This document shows positions 58,613-64,000 of a stretch of 64,000 bases of DNA, in pieces. The notes below the pieces were generated by a model. It did no database searches and was not told the origin of the DNA. It saw only the letters and a list, made by a program, of their open reading frames with translations. The stretch spans positions 14,513,930 to 14,577,929 of the forward strand of contig CM046345.1 of the NCBI GenBank assembly GCA_025403435.1. The letters run 5' to 3'. This stretch comes from Artocarpus heterophyllus. Taxonomy: Eukaryota > Streptophyta > Magnoliopsida > Rosales > Moraceae. Position numbers and translations under genes: made by a program. Every line of letters starts with the position of its first letter. Position 1 is the first letter of the stretch.

Positions 58613-59690
58613 TTGTTTTTTAAAATGGTCTTTACGAATTTGTGACTTCTTAGTTTTATCCTCACTTCTATGATTTTTTGCATGTACCTCCCTAGTGAAC
58701 TTTACATCTTTTGTCTTTATATATTAATATACTTCAAGAAAAAATTTAATGCATACCTTTATTTAAGTGAAAGCCTGATTACTGGACATACATATACCAT
58801 GGCTAAATGACCTATTTTGTTGTAGTGAAAGTACCGTAGTTATCATTTGTTAAGTTTATAACCTCACGCTACTTCTTGTTCTTTGGGTGTGAATTCGAAA
58901 CCAACGTGGTGGTACATTTTTCTGCCTAAATCTAATCAATATTTTCAGTTTTACCTGGGGGGTAAAATGCAGGACAAAAAGGTTCCGATCTCATTGCGAC
59001 TGCTACAAATGTATAATTATGATTCCTATATCTTCATCAAATTGATAGTACGTCAGAAATGTTGCAGAAATACATATGAATCCAAGCCCGAAAAGGTCCA
59101 CGGTCGAGAAAAAAGCAAATTAGTATTTTCTGGTCTAATTGTATTTTGCCATTATTGTACTCTGTGTATAAGAGCAGTAACACAAATCATATTTTACTAT
59201 TGCTGTACTTCGTATTATATAAGAGCATGCAATGATAACAGATATAAATCTAGTCGGCTTTTAACTAACAAATCTACACTTGTCAGATTAATTATTTATA
59301 ATTTTTTTAAGTTACAAGGAGTTTTTACTCTAAATTTTTCATATTTTAGTTCCTGATAACTCTGAGCTATAATAGAGAGGCTAAAAGTGAACAAAGTAAT
59401 AGATTAGGGACTAAAAAGAGACATTTAAAATTTTTTTGTTAAATATTTAACATATAACTAATAGAGAGACCGAAACTAAAATAAAGTAAAAATTTAGAGA
59501 TCAAATGAGACTTTTTCAACGTTAAGGACTAAATTAAAACTAAAGATAAACTTGAAAGACCATTAATGAAATTAACTTTAAAATTTTTGATTGGTTGGAA
59601 AATACTAATGATGATTACTATAGGTGAATTTAGGAGTGAGAAAAAAGCATTGAATTAAAACTCCTCGCGAAACCCACCACTTTTTTCTGA
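58613..59690. other. Intergenic DNA, no supported gene
   Basis: An open frame of 157 codons (58883-59356, plus) has no recognisable domain, AT-driven codon use and no promoter context, so it is left unannotated. Confidence 0.5.
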
Positions 59691-59693
59691 AGG

Positions 59694-59835
59694 GGTTTGG
59701 AGAGGGAAAGAGAGATCAGTCAAAAACTTTCTACACACTGCAGCTAGGCCCTAACTTGGGGGGTGGTTTGGAGAGGGAAAGAGAGATCAATCAAAAACTT
59801 TCGACACACTGCAGCCAAGCTAAATTGGGCGTGGG
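59694..59835 (+). repeat. Tandem duplication, period 71 bp
   Basis: GGTTTGGAGAGGGAAAGAGA at 59694 recurs at 59765; both units run through CAAAAACTTTC and GACACACTGCAGC or a one-base variant. Confidence 0.85.
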
Positions 59836-61540
59836 GTGGGGTGCCTTGAAAGGGCATAAAATAAAGTAATTGGTGTTTTATTTTAGTAACTGCCTTTTGT
59901 ACTTGCATGGTGGAGAACCCTTTCGTACAGAGTAACCTAGAATAAACACAATTATGAAACGAAAGAGATAATATAATTAAAGGTATTACATTACAACAAT
60001 ATATACAAGTTTAGTTCTATCAAGCACACAAAAATATGAAAAGGGCTTAATATTGTTACTTTAAAATAACTAGAATTATTTATGCTAATGTTCCATAACA
60101 TATGCAATTGTCTTACTTATCCATCAACATTTATATTTAGAGGTCTAACTGCCTGCCGTTCATATAAAACGCAATTAATTTGACACCTGATTAAGGATTA
60201 AGGAGTCTATTAATTAGTTAAAATTTAATACAATGATTACACGTGGGGATTTTATTAGAGGTAAGGTAATAAGAAAAAATAAGCAATTCAAAAAAATAAA
60301 AAGAAAAGAACTCTAAAATAAAAAATAAAATCGTGACACCAGTTCTTTTTTTTTTTTTTTTGGAATTTGTTTTTCAAACTAGTTTATTTGTTTTACTTTT
60401 TTTTTTTTTCGTTTTAAAACCTTCATGTGTTGTACTCACGCTGCATTTTCTCTAAAAATAGATAGTTTATTAATTGAGTGGTTTAGTTGTCTTAAATGTT
60501 GAAAGTCAAAGTGAGATTAGTATAATAATGGATTTTTTTTTTTTAAATAGGGAAGAAGTAGTGGCAACTTTGCTAGCACATAAAATATTTACATGTATAC
60601 CAAACTTTGATAGTACTATGATTAAGTTGTCTTTCAATTAAGATGGTAGTTATGGGAATTGTTACGATTTTGTGCTTTAGGAGAAATTATAACTACATAA
60701 TTACAATTGACTGGTGCCAACTGCAGCTACCACAGTCTATTAATTGAACCTTTCTCCATTATTTTGTGTCGTAGCAGGTTCCTATTTTCTAGACTGCTGA
60801 GGTCCCCGAAGGAAAATGTCTCTCTCTCTCTCTGGTCTCTCTCTCACTCTCTGAGACTTGGACAGACATATGCAATGATACAGACACAGCAATTTTCCCA
60901 TGTATTATTATTGTTATTGTTATTATTATGCGGGCGGATAAATATGGATTTGTAGTTTCAGAAGATGACCATAAATAAAACAAGAAAGAGGGTTAGATTT
61001 CTTTCTTTCTTTCTTTTTTAAAGAATTGTCTAGAATTTCAATGTTCCTTTCTATTATGAGGACGAAAAAGCTGTGGTTTCTCGAGTACTACTGTCAGTTG
61101 TTTTCATCACTTTTTTTTTTTTGAAAATAAAGTTAAGAAAACCAGTTTATAGTTGCAGAACTGTAAGTATTAGTTTCTTCGTATACAAACTGACATAAAT
61201 TTTTAAATTCACATAATTGAGTTGCAAAGCACCGTCACTTTTAAGTCGACGCAAAACCAAATTATATAATTACTATGCTTTTAGGGTTTCGTTGCTTGAT
61301 TCAAATTATTATTTTTTTTTTGGGAAGTTCTATATTACTATTGAGAAAGGATAAATTATTATAACCTCAAAAGCATAGTTCGAAAAAAAAAATTTAATGA
61401 TCAAACAAATTTTTCTACACTGTTTTCTCTCATAAAATTTGAATCGACTATTTATAATCCGCAACACTTGTATATATACATATATATTGTTGGAAAAGAA
61501 ACATCTAATATGCATACACATCAAACACATATGCAAGTCG
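59836..61540. other. Intergenic DNA, no gene seen
   Basis: CT-dinucleotide tract at 60819-60852, ATT/GTT run at 60905-60930, T homopolymers near 60345, 60400 and 61110. Confidence 0.6.
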
Positions 61541-63110
61541 TTACATATTAGCTAGTACTATTACTACTCTTTCTCTCCAAGTTGTGCCTGTGCAAATCTC
61601 ACTGCTATCTGTGTGGTCCCTTACTGCATATAATCAATGGATGCTTTCAAGAACCTATGTGATTTGGTCCCTCCTCTACACATATATATAGCTATACTAG
61701 CTATCCATTATATATATATACATATATATATTTATATATTTATATATATATACGCATATATTATCATAATGTGTATATATATATTTATCTAACTTATCGA
61801 CCTCTAGCAAGTCTCAGAAACCACAACTTTTGGAAGCTACATATGAATACGACTTATCTAATTGAATTAATTACAGCACAATAAACCCCCTAGTCAAACT
61901 CTTGCGATTTGCACTATAACAGAAAACCCTAATTTTATTCCAAATCTTGCTGGCATCATCAGAAAGAAGGAAGTTAGGGTTTTTCTACGTAGACAGTTAA
62001 AGAAAAAAATTAAACAAAAAATTCACACACTAGGGTTTAGATTATTTTTCTCTTTTTTTTTTTTGCCATCTAGTTCAATCCCATGCTTTTTTTGGACAAA
62101 AATAAAACTAGTTACTAGTTGCTGCTAAAGTGTAACTGCATTCTTTTGTTTTTGTTTGTTTTCCCTTCATTTTTTTCTTGTTCTATTTATTTGTGTTGTA
62201 CACACGTATATGTAAATATTTATGGTCCCCATGGAAGTTAAGCTAACAGCTTAAAGTCTATAAATCAATTATATTTTTGTGACAATAACAAATGTATTAT
62301 TACTGAGTTTCTAATCTAATCCTTACCTCTAGAAATAAAACAAAAATGAAGGGGCTAGTTTTTTAGTCTGTAGAATCTTCTTATTTGATAAAGAGTTCGT
62401 TTGAGAATATAGATTCGCACGAAATGGTTGAACTAAAAACAATGTAAAAGAAAAAAAAATTGTATTAATTAGTTTGTACCAAAACTTTTTTAGTTTAAAT
62501 CTATTTTTTAAAATGGGCTCTAATTTTTTTTTAGGAAATTACACCAAATAACACAGTTTAAATTCTTAATGTAAGTAAAAAACACTTTTAAAACTATTTA
62601 AGTGTATAATATCTCTGAAATTATGTGCTCTATTTACATACTTGAATTTCTAATTTTACCCCATTTCTTCTTCTTCTTCTTCTTCTTCTTCTTCTTCTTC
62701 TTTTCGTTTTTATTTTTCATTTTCTCTCTACTTCATTATATACAAAAATAAATTCTGTTTTAATTTAAGTAGTCTATTTACTAAGCATTGTTATATTTTA
62801 GTTTATTTGTTTTTATTTTTAATTAATGATGACCTAATTTCCTTCTCCTTTTTTTTTTTGTTTTAAGTGTCTAGTTAGCTAGCTCGTCCTAAACAGAACG
62901 ACACGTGGCATTAATTGTGCCTTACGTTTTCCTTTCTTTCCATTCTAGTGCAACATGCTGCGGTTAAATAATTATTCCAGCATCTGTTTCTTTACCAAAA
63001 TTGTGACGCATTAAAGGTTATCTTTATTCTCCTTTAAGGAGTTGAATTTAAAGCGTGAAAATAATAATTTTGCACAGCCAATATAGCTTGATAATTAGTT
63101 AGGTTTAGCA
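61541..63110 (+). promoter_or_regulatory. Upstream region of the TCP gene
   Basis: Contains a long TA-rich tract (61680-61790), a CTT/TTC microsatellite at 62667-62702 and CACGTGG-like ACACGTGGC at 62901-62909, which includes a G-box core. No promoter or transcription start can be fixed by eye. Confidence 0.35.
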
Positions 63111-63181
63111 CACATACTGCATAGCTCACAAGGCGACTTTCATAGCATCTTTTGCTGCTGCTATTTCTTCTTTTTTCGGCT

Positions 63182-63235
63182 ATGGTGGAAACAATAATGA
63201 AGAACCTAAATTCATCATCATCATTTTCAGCTTGA
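63182..63235 (+). other. Candidate upstream ORF 1 of the TCP gene
   Basis: ATG at 63182 followed by 17 codons to TGA at 63233-63235, just before a GTAAGT donor. The peptide is serine-rich at its end. Translation is not shown. Confidence 0.3.
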
Positions 63236-63236
63236 T

Positions 63237-63569
63237 GTAAGTCAATATTCGTTTTTGTGATCTAAATATAATTTCTGGTATTAAAGATTTTTGCTAGGGC
63301 TAATTGCCAGAGCTTTAAAAGAACTACAACCTAATTATTTCAAATTATAGATTTAATTTATATATTATACATAGCTTACTATTTTCATCATTATTTTCTC
63401 TTTTGAATTTTGATTCACAAATTGTTCCTTTTAGGAAATTCAGTACACTCCTTTCCCAATTCGGCAAATTCGCGACGGAATTAATTCTGGTGGTTTTTAG
63501 TAAGTATATGCTCCTCATCATCAATTTCAAGATTTCTTAATATGTATGTATATATTGATTTTTACGCAG
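63237..63569 (+). other. Candidate 5' UTR intron of the TCP gene
   Basis: Donor GAT/GTAAGT at 63237 and acceptor TTTTTACGCAG ending 63569, 333 bp and T-rich. Inferred from splice-site words only. Confidence 0.35.
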
Positions 63570-63583
63570 ATTTCAGTTGGTTT

Positions 63584-63763
63584 ATGAAAGCAAATTCATC
63601 AAGATTTCCTACACACACTCGCACCCACAATCTTGAAGAAATTATGGATAAAGAGACTATATATAATAACAATCTTGAGTTAATTCTCTTTACCTTTTTT
63701 GATCAGTTGATTAATCGATCTGGTTCTGCACCCCAGAAGAAGATGAATTACTATTTCGCTTGA
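63584..63763 (+). other. Candidate upstream ORF 2 of the TCP gene
   Basis: 59 codons from the first ATG after the proposed acceptor to TGA at 63761-63763, 18 nt before the TCP start. It is in the same frame as the TCP start and its TGA is the in-frame stop that excludes an N-terminal extension. Confidence 0.35.
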
Positions 63764-63781
63764 ACAAATAAAGAATCAACC

Positions 63782-64000
63782 ATGAAAGAGGGATCACAGT
63801 TAGCCATCAATCATAACACAATGATCACAAACTCAAAGGGAAAAGATTTCCCGGCAGCCAAACAAGATGGTACTCCTGCGGGCGAAGAGAGGCAGCTCTA
63901 CAATGTGCCGTCGGCGAGCTCAAGGCAATGGTCATCGGCAAGATTCCGTAACCCCAGGATCGTGCGAGTCTCGCGTACCTTCGGAGGGAAAGACCGGCAC
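63782..64000 (+). CDS. TCP transcription factor, TCP5/TCP13-like (5' part, cut by window end)
   Basis: The first 73 codons are present and the frame is open to the last base. The N terminus is short and polar, with [17 protein letters not shown] near residues 44-60, followed by [13 protein letters not shown], the start of the TCP basic helix-loop-helix domain (basic region with the GGKDRHSK core of class II/CIN proteins). The [18 protein letters not shown] lead-in is the type seen in the TCP5/TCP13/TCP17 group, which controls leaf and petal cell growth in the nucleus; unlike TCP4-type genes these are not miR319 targets. The ATG at 63782 is chosen because an in-frame TGA lies at 63761 and it is the first ATG after it. 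The rest of the domain lies beyond the window. The subgroup is from memory. Confidence 0.88.
   Translation, partial: MKEGSQLAINHNTMITNSKGKDFPAAKQDGTPAGEERQLYNVPSASSRQWSSARFRNPRIVRVSRTFGGKDRH

Noticed and set aside
58883..59356. A 157-codon open frame on the plus strand
   Set aside because: No recognised motif, composition like the flanks and no supporting gene signals.
62667..62702. CTT/TTC repeat upstream of the TCP gene as a regulatory element
   Set aside because: Simple microsatellite; no evidence of function.

Overview
The window is nuclear DNA of a flowering plant, most likely a eudicot. It is very AT-rich, has intron-bearing genes, and holds a plant TIR immune protein, a CIN-type TCP transcription factor, a plant complex I subunit gene, and many nested Ty1/copia and Ty3/gypsy LTR retrotransposons. 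Three host genes can be supported: a two-exon TIR-only gene on the minus strand (8323-9033), an intronless gene for an NDUFA7/B14.5a-like subunit of mitochondrial complex I (30526-30918), and the 5' end of a TCP5/TCP13-like gene that runs off the window at 64000 (start codon 63782). All the remaining recognisable coding sequence is decayed transposon.

Layout. 1-4565: 5' LTR, primer-binding site and broken gag-pol of a Ty3/gypsy element, cut by the start of a large LTR (4566 to about 5630). 5670-6148: a MITE with a second MITE inside it. 8323-11170: the TIR gene, whose upstream region exists in three diverged copies; the first copy holds a 639-bp solo LTR with a perfect 5-bp target duplication. 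11557-17835: an old minus-strand large LTR split by a 4.5-kb plus-strand LTR with target duplication ATCGT. 17836-26660: a degenerate SIRE/Maximus-like copia element on the minus strand, itself holding a small insertion with tRNA-like sequence and a 4.0-kb LTR with target duplication CACAT. 26661-35470: the complex I gene in mostly unique DNA, plus short decayed repeats. 35474-42074: a full-length but dead copia element on the minus strand with target duplication TCATA. 42075-46742: an LTR fragment, a CACTA-like element, a MITE, and a disrupted GC-rich locus. 46743-55127: a second copia element with target duplication TCGAC, split by a 3.1-kb minus-strand LTR with target duplication TTAGG. 55128-64000: quiet AT-rich DNA leading to the TCP gene.

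The most striking observation concerns the three intact large LTRs (3.1-4.5 kb; 12595-17140, 20688-24720, 51017-54142). Although diverged and differing in length, each carries the same intron-like layout: a GTAAGT donor; then, after 16-17 nt, a 12-14 nt arm that is perfectly complementary to a segment containing the proposed 3' splice site 0.5-1.4 kb downstream; an inner stem; and a small TGAGC/GCTCA-type hairpin just before the acceptor. The bases in the outer arms and the small hairpin differ between copies in a compensatory way, which argues for selection on pairing. These sequences were read by eye; no alignment or search was run.
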